Shown: piece after piece, positions 1 to 5,927 of the stretch | Numbering within the stretch: position 1 is the first letter of the stretch | How the letters are laid out: each line of letters opens with the position of its first letter | Source: Actinomycetota bacterium | GTDB taxonomy: Bacteria; Actinomycetota; Actinomycetes; Nanopelagicales; Nanopelagicaceae | Assembly: GCA_027731885.1 (NCBI GenBank) | Contig: JAQCAO010000011.1 | Location: 1 to 19,265, forward strand | Length of the DNA stretch: 19,265 nucleotides | Direction of reading: 5' to 3' | The notes under the pieces: model-generated | The model's input: the letters and a program-made list of their open reading frames with translations, nothing else | Database searches by the model: none | Told to the model about the DNA's origin: nothing | Translations under genes and position numbers: made by a program

Positions 1-84
1 TCGGGATCTCAGCCTGGCGAAGTTGATAACTCATTACATGAGAAGATACACCCGAACAGATCAAGGAATTGGAGCATCACCTAG
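1..84 (+). CDS. possible C-terminal end of an upstream gene (partial)
   Basis: Reading from base 1, the + frame is open for 27 codons and ends with TAG at 82-84. The residues (…LHEKIHPNRSRNWSIT) are polar and show no motif I recognise. The main support is positional: the last G of this TAG is the first base of the GTG start of the next gene, the same TAGTG coupling seen at purQ/purL in this window. A second + frame is also open here for 34 codons, to a TAA inside the next gene, so the assignment is weak and rests only on the overlap. Confidence 0.3.
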   Translation, partial: SGSQPGEVDNSLHEKIHPNRSRNWSIT

Positions 85-542
85 TGGGACTCAAAGAGAC
101 ACTTAAGAGCGACTTAACCGAGGCGATTCGCAGTAGCGACAAGGTCGTATCGGGCACAATCCGTATGGTCTTAACCGCTATCACTAATGAAGAAGTTGCT
201 GGAAAAGAAGCCCGCGTACTTACTGATGACGAGATCATTACCGTCTTATCGCGCGAAGCTAAGAAGCGTCGCGAAGCGGCCGAGGAATTTGCCAAAGCTA
301 ACCGCCCAGATAAAGCAGCGGAAGAGAAAGCTGAAGGCGAAGTTATATCTAAGTATTTACCAGCACAATTATCAGAAGTTGATGTTAAAGAGTTAATCGC
401 GGCAGCGATTGCATCAACCGGTGCAGCCGGACCTGCCGATATGGGCAAAGTTATGGGAGCCATCAAAGGTCAGATCGCTGGCAAAGCAGATGGTTCGCTA
501 GTTTCATCACTTGTTAAAGCAGCGCTAACCGGAGGAAATTAA
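84..542 (+). CDS. GatB/YqeY-domain protein
   Basis: A 152-residue protein of the YqeY family, which is related to the tail domain of the GatB subunit of the tRNA amidotransferase. Its own role is not firmly known; tRNA-related binding is inferred from the fold. The family hallmarks are visible: an N-terminal helix like other actinobacterial copies (GLKETLKSDLTEAI), the central REAKKRREAAEEF stretch, EKAEGEVISKYLPAQL, and the C-terminal glycine-rich part with DMGKVMGAIKGQIAGKADG. I chose GTG at 84 rather than TTG at 69 because GGAG at 71-74 sits nine bases before it and the resulting N-terminus aligns with homologues I recall. The TTG would have a GGA only one to two bases away. It is followed by a small DUF4177 gene overlapping by one base, so the two are translationally coupled. 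Length is normal for the family. Confidence 0.93.
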   Translation: MGLKETLKSDLTEAIRSSDKVVSGTIRMVLTAITNEEVAGKEARVLTDDEIITVLSREAKKRREAAEEFAKANRPDKAAEEKAEGEVISKYLPAQLSEVDVKELIAAAIASTGAAGPADMGKVMGAIKGQIAGKADGSLVSSLVKAALTGGN

Positions 543-694
543 TGAAATTCGAATATGCAACAGTCCCACTACTTTCGCACGCTACAAAGCAGATCCTCGA
601 TACTTGGGGTTCAGATGGATGGGAACTCGTAACTGTTATTCCAGCGCCAGGGGGCGAACAACTCGTTGCATATATGAAGCGTGAGGTTAAATAG
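542..694 (+). CDS. DUF4177 small protein (50 aa)
   Basis: A 50-residue protein beginning MKFEYATVPLLSHATKQILD, then WGSDGWELVTVIP and ending LVAYMKREVK. This matches the short DUF4177 proteins that sit directly upstream of a RidA-family gene in many actinobacteria (from memory, the same arrangement exists in Mycobacterium and Streptomyces). The biochemical function is unknown. The aromatic/Trp core (DGWELV) is the family signature. ATG overlaps the upstream stop as TAATG, and GGAGGA at 531-536 is a good ribosome binding site. Only two bases separate its TAG from the ATG of the RidA gene, so the three genes form a tight operon. It is easily missed because of its size. Confidence 0.85.
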   Translation: MKFEYATVPLLSHATKQILDTWGSDGWELVTVIPAPGGEQLVAYMKREVK

Positions 695-696
695 TC

Positions 697-1158
697 ATGG
701 CTATTGATGTCCGTGCAAAACTCGCAGAAAAAGGTTTGAGTCTTCCGGTAGCTGCAAAGCCAGTTGCGGCATATGTGCCGGCAGTTCGTACTGGAAAAAT
801 AGTGTTTACCGCAGGACAACTCCCATTAGTAGATGGTGCAATGGCAGATACTGGCAAAGTTGGCGATGAAATAACGCAAGAGCGAGCGAAAGAACTTGCC
901 GAGATTTGCGCACTTAACTGCCTTGCAGCGGTTGAACTTGTAGCTTCAGTTGATTCAATTGTGAAAGTTATTCGCGTAGTTTGCTATGTAAATGGCGCAT
1001 CAGGTTTTATCAGCCAACCATTTGTTGCAAATGGAGCATCTGAACTCTTTATGCATATTTGGGGCGATGCGGGAATCGCGGCACGAAGCGCTATCGGAGT
1101 TGCTGAACTGCCCTTGAATTCACCGGTGGAGATCGAACTTACCGTTGAAGTTGCTTAA
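697..1158 (+). CDS. RidA family protein (YjgF/YER057c/UK114)
   Basis: A 153-residue member of the RidA superfamily. RidA proper is a cytosolic homotrimer that hydrolyses reactive enamine/imine intermediates released by PLP enzymes; this longer actinobacterial subfamily has less certain substrates. Visible features are the VFTAGQLPLVDG segment near residues 36-47, the conserved arginine in ARSAIGVAELP (about R130) and the C-terminal PVEIELTVEVA, where the family's active-site glutamate normally lies (about E145). The two active-site positions Arg and Glu therefore appear retained, which favours a deaminase-like role over a purely structural one. It is the third gene of the YqeY-DUF4177-RidA operon and ends ten bases from the convergent crp gene, with no obvious hairpin between them. 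Confidence 0.92.
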   Translation: MAIDVRAKLAEKGLSLPVAAKPVAAYVPAVRTGKIVFTAGQLPLVDGAMADTGKVGDEITQERAKELAEICALNCLAAVELVASVDSIVKVIRVVCYVNGASGFISQPFVANGASELFMHIWGDAGIAARSAIGVAELPLNSPVEIELTVEVA

Positions 1159-1168
1159 TTAATAAGCT

Positions 1169-1852
1169 TTAGCGCGAACGCTTGTTGAGACGTTCTGCAT
1201 CAGCAATCAATACTGAACGACCGTCCAGCTTAAGCCAACCACGTCCAGCAAAATCAGCTAACGCTTTATTTACTGTTTCGCGCGATGCGCCTACCAATTG
1301 AGCAAGTTCTTCTTGTGTTAAATCGTGATTTACCAAGAGGCCATCTGAAGTTGTCTTACCAAAGCGTTCGCCAAGATCGATAAGTGCTTTTGCTACACGG
1401 CCTGGAACATCAGAGAAGACTAAATCTCCTACCGCTTCATTTGTGCGCCGTAGGCGTTGCGACAATCTAGTCAGAAGTTGCAGAGAAACTTCTGGGTTCT
1501 CCCTTAGCCAAGGAATGACTTTTTCGTGGCTCAGCGATAGCAACTTAGCATCGGTAACTGCAGTTGCAGTCGATGTGCGTGGGCCTGGATCAAAGAGCGA
1601 TAGTTCGCCAAACATTTCGCCCGGTCCGAGGATGGAGAGCAGATTCTCGCGTCCATCTCCGCTGGAGGTTCCAAGTTTTAACTTGCCGTCAATGATTACG
1701 TATAAATGGTCGCCCTCATCGCCCTCTTTAAAAAGGATTGATCCTTTGGCGATCTTTACCGAATCCATTGAGGCGCGCAGCGATGCCGCAGCAGCCTCAT
1801 CGAGGGCGGTAAATAGCGGGGCGTTGCGTACGACTTCTTCTTCCTGTGGCAC
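1169..1852 (-). CDS. crp: Crp/Fnr-family transcription regulator (GlxR/mycobacterial CRP type)
   Basis: A 227-residue global regulator with an N-terminal cyclic-nucleotide-binding domain (about residues 14-125), a dimerisation helix (about 130-150) and a C-terminal winged helix-turn-helix (about 175-220). The cAMP phosphate-binding cassette FGELSLFDPGPRTSTATA (81-98) closely resembles that of Mycobacterium CRP (Rv3676) and Corynebacterium GlxR. The recognition region LTQEELAQLVGASRETVNKA (178-197) is almost the same as theirs, so the DNA target is probably the usual TGTGA-N6-TCACA palindrome. It starts with GTG, with no Shine-Dalgarno sequence upstream but a TANNNT hexamer six bases before the start, so a leaderless mRNA is likely. 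It is divergent from nth and convergent with the RidA gene, the order I recall from mycobacteria. Known relatives regulate central carbon metabolism; acsA in this window is a plausible target, but I found no clear site upstream of it. Confidence 0.95.
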   Translation of the reverse strand: MPQEEEVVRNAPLFTALDEAAAASLRASMDSVKIAKGSILFKEGDEGDHLYVIIDGKLKLGTSSGDGRENLLSILGPGEMFGELSLFDPGPRTSTATAVTDAKLLSLSHEKVIPWLRENPEVSLQLLTRLSQRLRRTNEAVGDLVFSDVPGRVAKALIDLGERFGKTTSDGLLVNHDLTQEELAQLVGASRETVNKALADFAGRGWLKLDGRSVLIADAERLNKRSR

Positions 1853-1857
1853 ATCGG

Positions 1858-1863
1858 TAGTTT
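1858..1863 (+). promoter_or_regulatory. -10 hexamer for nth (leaderless)
   Basis: TAGTTT fits the actinobacterial TANNNT -10 consensus. Exactly six bases (1864-1869) lie between it and the A of the nth ATG at 1870, placing the expected transcription start on the start codon. No Shine-Dalgarno sequence is present. A -35 element is not convincing (TTCTTC at 1835-1840 is a weak candidate inside the crp coding region). It overlaps the opposite-strand hexamer by five bases. Confidence 0.5.
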
Positions 1864-1864
1864 A
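1859..1864 (-). promoter_or_regulatory. -10 hexamer for crp (leaderless)
   Basis: On the - strand this reads TAAACT, again TANNNT, followed by six bases (1858-1853) and then the GTG start of crp at 1852. The geometry is the mirror image of the nth hexamer. No Shine-Dalgarno sequence precedes the GTG. The -35 region would fall inside nth codons near 1882-1888 and is weak by consensus. Confidence 0.5.
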
Positions 1865-1869
1865 CTCGC

Positions 1870-2568
1870 ATGGCCCCTCATCGCGAAACCAGAAAGCAGG
1901 CTCGGGCTATCTATCGGATATTGAGCAAAAAATATCCCGATGTTCGCTGTGAATTGGATTTCTCCAATCCACTGGAGTTAACCATTGCGACCGTGCTTTC
2001 AGCGCAATGTACCGATAAAAGGGTTAACCAAGTTACGCCAGCGTTATTTAAGAAATATAAAAACGTTCGGGCATATGCTAAAGCTCCATTGGCAGATATC
2101 GAAGATCTGATTTATACAACCGGATTTTTTCGCGCTAAAGCACGCCACATTAAGGGCCTTGCTATAAAAATTATTGAAGATTTCGATGGTCTAGTTCCTG
2201 AGACCTTAGCGGAGTTAATCACCTTGCCGGGGGTAGGGCGCAAAACAGCAAATGTTGTTCTGGGACACGCCTTTGGAGTTCCAGGAATTACCGTTGACAC
2301 GCACTTTGGCAGACTTTCGCGCCGATTTGAGTGGAGCAACTCGCAAGATCCCGCGAAAGTGGAATTTGAAGTGGGAGAGTTGATACCTGAAAAGGAATGG
2401 ACCAACTTGTCACAGCGGATGATCTGGCACGGAAGACGGATTTGCCATTCGCGCAAACCTGCTTGCGGTGCGTGCCCAGTGGCAAAGATTTGTCCATCGA
2501 TTGGAATTGGTGAAATGGATAAAGCCAAGGCGTTGCTGCTAGTTAAAAGTGATGCGGATTTCCGATGA
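1870..2568 (+). CDS. nth: endonuclease III, DNA glycosylase/AP lyase
   Basis: A 232-residue base-excision-repair enzyme that removes oxidised pyrimidines and cleaves the strand at the resulting abasic site. The helix-hairpin-helix motif LPGVGRKTANVVLG spans about residues 119-132, with the catalytic lysine K125. The catalytic aspartate is D143 in ITVDTHFGRL. The C-terminal [4Fe-4S] cluster ligands are complete: C192-X6-C199-X2-C202-X5-C208. All key residues are present, so the enzyme should be active. The ATG at 1870 lies 17 bases from the divergent crp start and probably sits at the 5' end of a leaderless transcript. Its TGA overlaps the ATG of the TlpA-like gene by four bases, suggesting coupled translation. 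The nth-TlpA-CvpA order matches the mycobacterial locus apart from a missing Nudix gene. Confidence 0.97.
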   Translation: MAPHRETRKQARAIYRILSKKYPDVRCELDFSNPLELTIATVLSAQCTDKRVNQVTPALFKKYKNVRAYAKAPLADIEDLIYTTGFFRAKARHIKGLAIKIIEDFDGLVPETLAELITLPGVGRKTANVVLGHAFGVPGITVDTHFGRLSRRFEWSNSQDPAKVEFEVGELIPEKEWTNLSQRMIWHGRRICHSRKPACGACPVAKICPSIGIGEMDKAKALLLVKSDADFR

Positions 2569-3095
2569 AGAAAATATTTTTTCTTGTACTTGTTCTACTC
2601 TTATCGGGTTGCTCAAAGACCGAACCCGCAGCACAAAAAGGCGTGGTAGTTTCTTGCGAGTCGGTAACACGAGATGAATCAGTAATTGAGGGTATTGAGC
2701 TCGAATGTGTGGATGGTTCACCCGGAGCAGTTATTGAGTCACTGCGTGGCCCAATGATTTTAAATGTCTGGGGATCTTGGTGCACCACCTGTCTTGAGGA
2801 GATGCCTGAATTTGTGAGCTTTTACAGCAAGGCGAAAGGTAAGGTGCAGTTAATTGGGATTGCGGTAGAAGAAGCATCTCCCGAAAATTCTCAACGTTTT
2901 ATCGTAAAGCACGGAATGACTTGGCCTAATTTTTATGATCGGGAGAATGACACCAGGCGATACTTTGGAATGGGAGTCCCAGTAACTTGGTTTATTGATG
3001 CATCAGGTAGGGCTGCTTTTAAGAAAATTGGTGTTATTGAGTCAGAGTCTGAGCTGGTAGAGCTCACTGAAAAGTACTTAGGGGTGAAGATTTAA
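2565..3095 (+). CDS. TlpA-like thiol-disulfide oxidoreductase lipoprotein
   Basis: A 176-residue exported redoxin. The N-terminus MKKIFFLVLVLLLSGC is a lipoprotein signal peptide with lipobox LSG|C, so the mature protein should be anchored outside the membrane through C16. The thioredoxin-fold active site is W-C-T-T-C (C73 and C76) in NVWGSWCTTCLEEMPEF. The cis-proline loop is GVPVTWFID, with P139. Two further cysteines near the mature N-terminus (about C31 and C48) could form a structural disulfide, as in some DsbE/TlpA proteins. It overlaps nth by ATGA and the next gene by TAATG, so it is the middle gene of a coupled trio. The likely role is disulfide reduction or delivery of reducing power outside the cytoplasm, for example in cytochrome maturation; the partner cannot be told from this window. 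Confidence 0.9.
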   Translation: MKKIFFLVLVLLLSGCSKTEPAAQKGVVVSCESVTRDESVIEGIELECVDGSPGAVIESLRGPMILNVWGSWCTTCLEEMPEFVSFYSKAKGKVQLIGIAVEEASPENSQRFIVKHGMTWPNFYDRENDTRRYFGMGVPVTWFIDASGRAAFKKIGVIESESELVELTEKYLGVKI

Positions 3096-3589
3096 TGATA
3101 GTAGATATCGTCATTGGCTTATCATTATTTATCTCAGGCGTAATTGGCCTAAAGAGTGGATTTATAAAAACTATCTTTAAATTTGTTGGTTACATAGCCG
3201 GTGGAGTCTTCGGAATCTATTTCGCACTTAAAGTCTCAAGCGACTGGGCGCTAGATATAAAGCGGATTGGTTTTGTAATTTTTGCAATTATTGCCAGCGG
3301 ATCACTTGGATCATTTCTCGGTGGATTAATTGCTAAAGCTTTGAAGTCAACCATCTTCCGTGGACCACTGGCACATGTTGATTCATTGGCCGGTGCTGCT
3401 TTACAAATGGCTCGAGTAATCGTTGTGGCTTATTTGATTGCAACCGTTCTGCTCTGGTCACCTTGGGAATCCGTCCAGAACCAGATCGCAAAGAGCCAAA
3501 TTTTGCTAAAGGTTCAGCCTTACTTTCCCCAATTAATCACGCAAGCAAATGATTGGGTGAAGGAAGAGTTTCTTAATCTTCGTCCTTAG
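3095..3589 (+). CDS. CvpA-family membrane protein (MarP-like N-terminal domain only)
   Basis: A 164-residue integral membrane protein with four predicted hydrophobic segments, at about residues 3-19, 29-46, 56-80 and 104-121. The opening pattern (DIVIGLSLFISGVIGLKSG) and the GSLGSFLGGLI segment are typical of the CvpA/colicin V production family. In mycobacteria the gene in this position is marP, which fuses the same membrane domain to a periplasmic trypsin-like serine protease needed for acid resistance. Here the protein ends after an amphipathic tail (KVQPYFPQLITQANDWVKEEFL) and there is no protease domain. It starts at ATG overlapping the TlpA gene stop by one base. Its last 17 bases overlap the convergent acsA tail. 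Its function is unknown; a scaffold or channel-like role is only inference. Confidence 0.85.
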   Translation: MIVDIVIGLSLFISGVIGLKSGFIKTIFKFVGYIAGGVFGIYFALKVSSDWALDIKRIGFVIFAIIASGSLGSFLGGLIAKALKSTIFRGPLAHVDSLAGAALQMARVIVVAYLIATVLLWSPWESVQNQIAKSQILLKVQPYFPQLITQANDWVKEEFLNLRP

Positions 3590-5543
3590 AAGAATTGAGT
3601 CCTTCTGAAATCAACTTCATTACATTTGGATCGGCCAGGGTTGTGGCATCTCCAACTGCGCGATTTTCGGCAACATCCTTCAGTAATCTGCGCATAATCT
3701 TTCCACTGCGGGTCTTAGGGAGTTCGGCAACGACCATAATCTGACGGGGGCGAGCGATAGCGCCAATTTCCTTAGTTACATGAGCGCGAAGTTCTTTAAC
3801 CAATTCTTCTCCGCCAACATTTGGAATTCCACCGCGCAAGATAACAAAGGCCACGATTCCTTGCCCGGTCATTGCATCGGCAGCGCCAACTACCGCAGCT
3901 TCCGCAACAGCTTCATGCGAAACCAGCGCAGATTCAACTTCAGTCGTTGAAATGCGGTGGCCAGAAACATTCATAACATCATCAACGCGACCCATTAGCC
4001 AAGTTGCACCATCGTCATCCAACTTTGCACCATCACCGGCAAAGTAAATTCCTTTAAATCGCGACCAGTATGTCTCTTTGTAACGCTCGTCTTCGCCCCA
4101 AACACCGCGCAACATAGAAGGCCAGGGCTGATCCAAAATTAAGAATCCGCCGTGGCCATTTGGAACCGCTACGCCTTTATCATCAACAACTTTTGCGCTG
4201 ATTCCTGGAAGTGCTTTCATTGCCGATCCTGGTTTAGTTGCGGTAACACCTGGAAGTGGAGAAATCATGATCGCGCCAGTTTCGGTCTGCCACCAAGTAT
4301 CAACAATTGGGCAGTTATTGGATCCAATTACTTCGCGATACCACATCCACGCTTCTGGATTAATTGGTTCTCCAACTGACCCGAGCAGACGCAACGAAGA
4401 TAAGTCGTGGGCACGTGGGAATTCATCTCCCCATTTCATCCAAGTACGAATCAGAGTTGGAGCGGTGTACAAAATAGTTACGCTATATTTTGCGATTATT
4501 TCGAAGAGTCGCCCCTTGTGTGGTGTATCAGGTGTTCCTTCATAAATAACTTGCGTAGCACCGTTGATTAGCGGGCCATAAACAACGTAAGAATGGCCGG
4601 TAATCCAGCCAACATCTGCGGTGCACCAGTAGATATCAGTCTCCGGCTTTATGTCGAAGACCACGCGATGCGTGTACGCAGCCTGAGTTAAATAACCACC
4701 AGTTGTGTGGAAAATTCCCTTTGGTTTTGCAGTAGTTCCAGAGGTATAGAGGATAAAGAGGGGATGCTCGCTCTCAAAGAATTCAGGTGTATGAGACTTA
4801 CTTTGGCGGTCAACAATTTCGTGCCACCAGATATCGCGTTCGGAATTCCAAGCAGTTTCTTGATTAGTTCGCTTTACAACGAGCACCTTCGCTACATTGT
4901 GTTGACCCTTTAACGCTTCATCAACCGCGGGCTTTAGCGCGAAAGCAGATCCTTTACGGAAGCCACCATCTGCTGTGATAACTAACTTCGCATCGGCATC
5001 TTGGATTCGCGATAAAAGGGCATCAGCAGAAAATCCACCGAAGACAACGGAATGAACTGCGCCGATTCGCGCACAGGCCAACATCGCAACCGCTGCTTCC
5101 GGAATCATTGGTAGATAAATTGCTACGCGGTCGCCAGCGCTGATGCCAAGTTCAGTCAGCGCATGCGCTGTTTGCGAAACATCTTCCAGCATCTGTGAAT
5201 ATGTAATTGTTCTCGTATCACCTGGTTCGCCCTCAAAATGAAAAGCGATTCTTTCACCACGGCCTGCTGCTACGTGGCGATCGAGGGCATTTACTGATGC
5301 ATTTAACTTTCCGCCGACAAACCACTTTGCATATGGCGAATTCCATTCTAAAACTTGATCCCACGTCTTTTCCCAAGTTAACTCGCGGGCCTGTTCTTCC
5401 CAAAAAGCTAAACGATCTTTATCCGCGTGTGCATATAGATCAGGCTTTGCGTTGGCTTGGGCGGCAAATGCAGGGCTCGGTGGAAAGAGCCGGTTCTCTT
5501 GCGAAAGATTTTCAATTGAATCGCCAATTTTTCCTGAACTCAT
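3573..5543 (-). CDS. acsA: acetyl-CoA synthetase (AMP-forming)
   Basis: A 656-residue ANL-superfamily enzyme that activates acetate with ATP and CoA to acetyl-CoA through acetyl-AMP. The ATP-binding loop YTSGTTAKPKG lies at 266-276. The DTWWQTETG motif at 415-423 carries the tryptophan that, in the family, closes the acyl pocket to anything larger than acetate. The hinge/C-terminal domain contains the PKTRSGKIMRR segment with catalytic K615, the lysine that protein acetyltransferases inactivate in other bacteria. Length is normal and no key residue is missing. The start is ATG at 5541-5543. There is no Shine-Dalgarno sequence, but TAATCT lies eight bases upstream, so the mRNA is probably leaderless or nearly so. 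The 3' end overlaps cvpA on the other strand by 17 bases. With the nearby crp gene this fits a carbon-scavenging role, though direct control is not shown. Confidence 0.97.
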   Translation of the reverse strand: MSSGKIGDSIENLSQENRLFPPSPAFAAQANAKPDLYAHADKDRLAFWEEQARELTWEKTWDQVLEWNSPYAKWFVGGKLNASVNALDRHVAAGRGERIAFHFEGEPGDTRTITYSQMLEDVSQTAHALTELGISAGDRVAIYLPMIPEAAVAMLACARIGAVHSVVFGGFSADALLSRIQDADAKLVITADGGFRKGSAFALKPAVDEALKGQHNVAKVLVVKRTNQETAWNSERDIWWHEIVDRQSKSHTPEFFESEHPLFILYTSGTTAKPKGIFHTTGGYLTQAAYTHRVVFDIKPETDIYWCTADVGWITGHSYVVYGPLINGATQVIYEGTPDTPHKGRLFEIIAKYSVTILYTAPTLIRTWMKWGDEFPRAHDLSSLRLLGSVGEPINPEAWMWYREVIGSNNCPIVDTWWQTETGAIMISPLPGVTATKPGSAMKALPGISAKVVDDKGVAVPNGHGGFLILDQPWPSMLRGVWGEDERYKETYWSRFKGIYFAGDGAKLDDDGATWLMGRVDDVMNVSGHRISTTEVESALVSHEAVAEAAVVGAADAMTGQGIVAFVILRGGIPNVGGEELVKELRAHVTKEIGAIARPRQIMVVAELPKTRSGKIMRRLLKDVAENRAVGDATTLADPNVMKLISEGLNSSKDED

Positions 5544-5551
5544 AACTCTGC

Positions 5552-5557
5552 AGATTA
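5552..5557 (-). promoter_or_regulatory. putative -10 hexamer of acsA
   Basis: TAATCT on the - strand matches TANNNT and stands eight bases (5551-5544) before the acsA ATG. There is no ribosome binding site in those bases, consistent with a leaderless or one- to two-base leader transcript. No good -35 was found 16-18 bases further upstream (TTCCGC at 5580-5575 is a weak candidate). Confidence 0.35.
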
Positions 5558-5670
5558 CCCGTCAATATCAACAGGCGGAAGACTTTCGGGGTGTGGCATA
5601 TGAGATATGAGGGAAGATCCCTGCCTTCGCTCCTCGAACTAGCAAAAGAGCCCAAATAGAAAGGAAAAAA

Positions 5671-5769
5671 ATGCTCACAACATTTCTTGTTCTGCTTCTC
5701 AAGATAATCACCAGCCCAGCGCTCCTGGCTGGCTTGATCGCCTTCCTGCAGAAATTCCTCAATCCGTAA
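5671..5769 (+). CDS. hydrophobic 32-residue peptide, unknown
   Basis: ATG at 5671 follows AAGGA (5661-5665) at a five-base spacing, and the frame runs 32 codons to TAA at 5767-5769. The peptide has two hydrophobic halves: MLTTFLVLLLKIIT and then SPALLAGLIAFLQKFLNP. It has two lysines, no acidic residue, and would form one or two short membrane helices. The second half (P-x-L-x-G-L-I-A-F-L) loosely recalls the Ldr/Fst group of type I toxin peptides, but this is a pattern impression, not homology. A strong hairpin begins 17 bases after the stop, giving a compact unit of ribosome site, mini-ORF and terminator. Alternatives are a small membrane-complex subunit, a leader peptide for fba, or a chance ORF. 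No obvious promoter was found upstream. Confidence 0.45.
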   Translation: MLTTFLVLLLKIITSPALLAGLIAFLQKFLNP

Positions 5770-5786
5770 TCAGGGATAAATCGGAC

Positions 5787-5830
5787 GAGAAATCGCCATT
5801 TCCTACGCGTACTGGGAATGGCGATTTTTC
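5787..5830 (+). terminator. long terminator-like hairpin after the mini-ORF
   Basis: Bases 5787-5803 pair with 5814-5830 over 17 positions, including two G-U pairs, around a ten-base loop (TACGCGTACT). The 3' arm ends in a run of five T (5825-5829), so an intrinsic terminator for transcripts coming from the mini-ORF is the simplest reading. The Ts are themselves paired with the AGAAA of the 5' arm, so a clean U-tail is short and termination strength is uncertain. On the - strand the structure lacks a T run. It would insulate fba from upstream transcription or act as an attenuator. Confidence 0.65.
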
Positions 5831-5927
5831 ATCCGCCTGCGAAGGTGGTTGGATTAGGCGTAAGCCTGAATTCGGCCCAATGACGCGCTCGGTCAGGGAT
5901 TACACCCCGAGATAATTTGGAGTCATT
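5831..5927 (+). promoter_or_regulatory. fba upstream region / leader
   Basis: This 97-base stretch between the hairpin and fba must hold the fba promoter if the hairpin terminates. TAATTT at 5913-5918 fits TANNNT, with a poor -35 (CGGTCA at 5890-5895), and would put the transcription start within about three bases of the ATG. GGAG at 5919-5922 is, however, well placed as a ribosome site (five bases from ATG), which argues for a start further upstream. A small perfect stem AGGC-GTAA-GCCT (5856-5867, GNRA-type loop) lies in the middle. I see no riboswitch or tRNA pattern. Confidence 0.3.

Noticed and set aside
1443..1952. 169-codon open frame on + opposite crp and running into nth
   Set aside because: Entirely antisense to, or out of frame with, two strongly recognised genes; serine/proline/arginine-rich shadow translation with no ribosome site or motif.
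5207..5545. 112-codon open frame on + opposite the acsA start
   Set aside because: Antisense shadow of a well-conserved enzyme; no family resemblance and no ribosome site.
5590..5620. CRP/GlxR site upstream of acsA (GGTGTGGCATATGAGA)
   Set aside because: It has a TGTG half-site, but the second half does not give CACA at the right distance, so it does not meet TGTGA-N6-TCACA.
5671..5769. Calling the hydrophobic mini-ORF a type I toxin outright
   Set aside because: The resemblance to Ldr/Fst peptides is only a short hydrophobic pattern; no antisense RNA promoter or repeat pair was seen, so it is kept as an unknown.
5831..5927. Possible tRNA or riboswitch before fba
   Set aside because: There is a GNRA-like small stem and some G/C-rich pairs, but no T-arm GTTCGA-type sequence, no acceptor pairing and no aptamer core I recognise.
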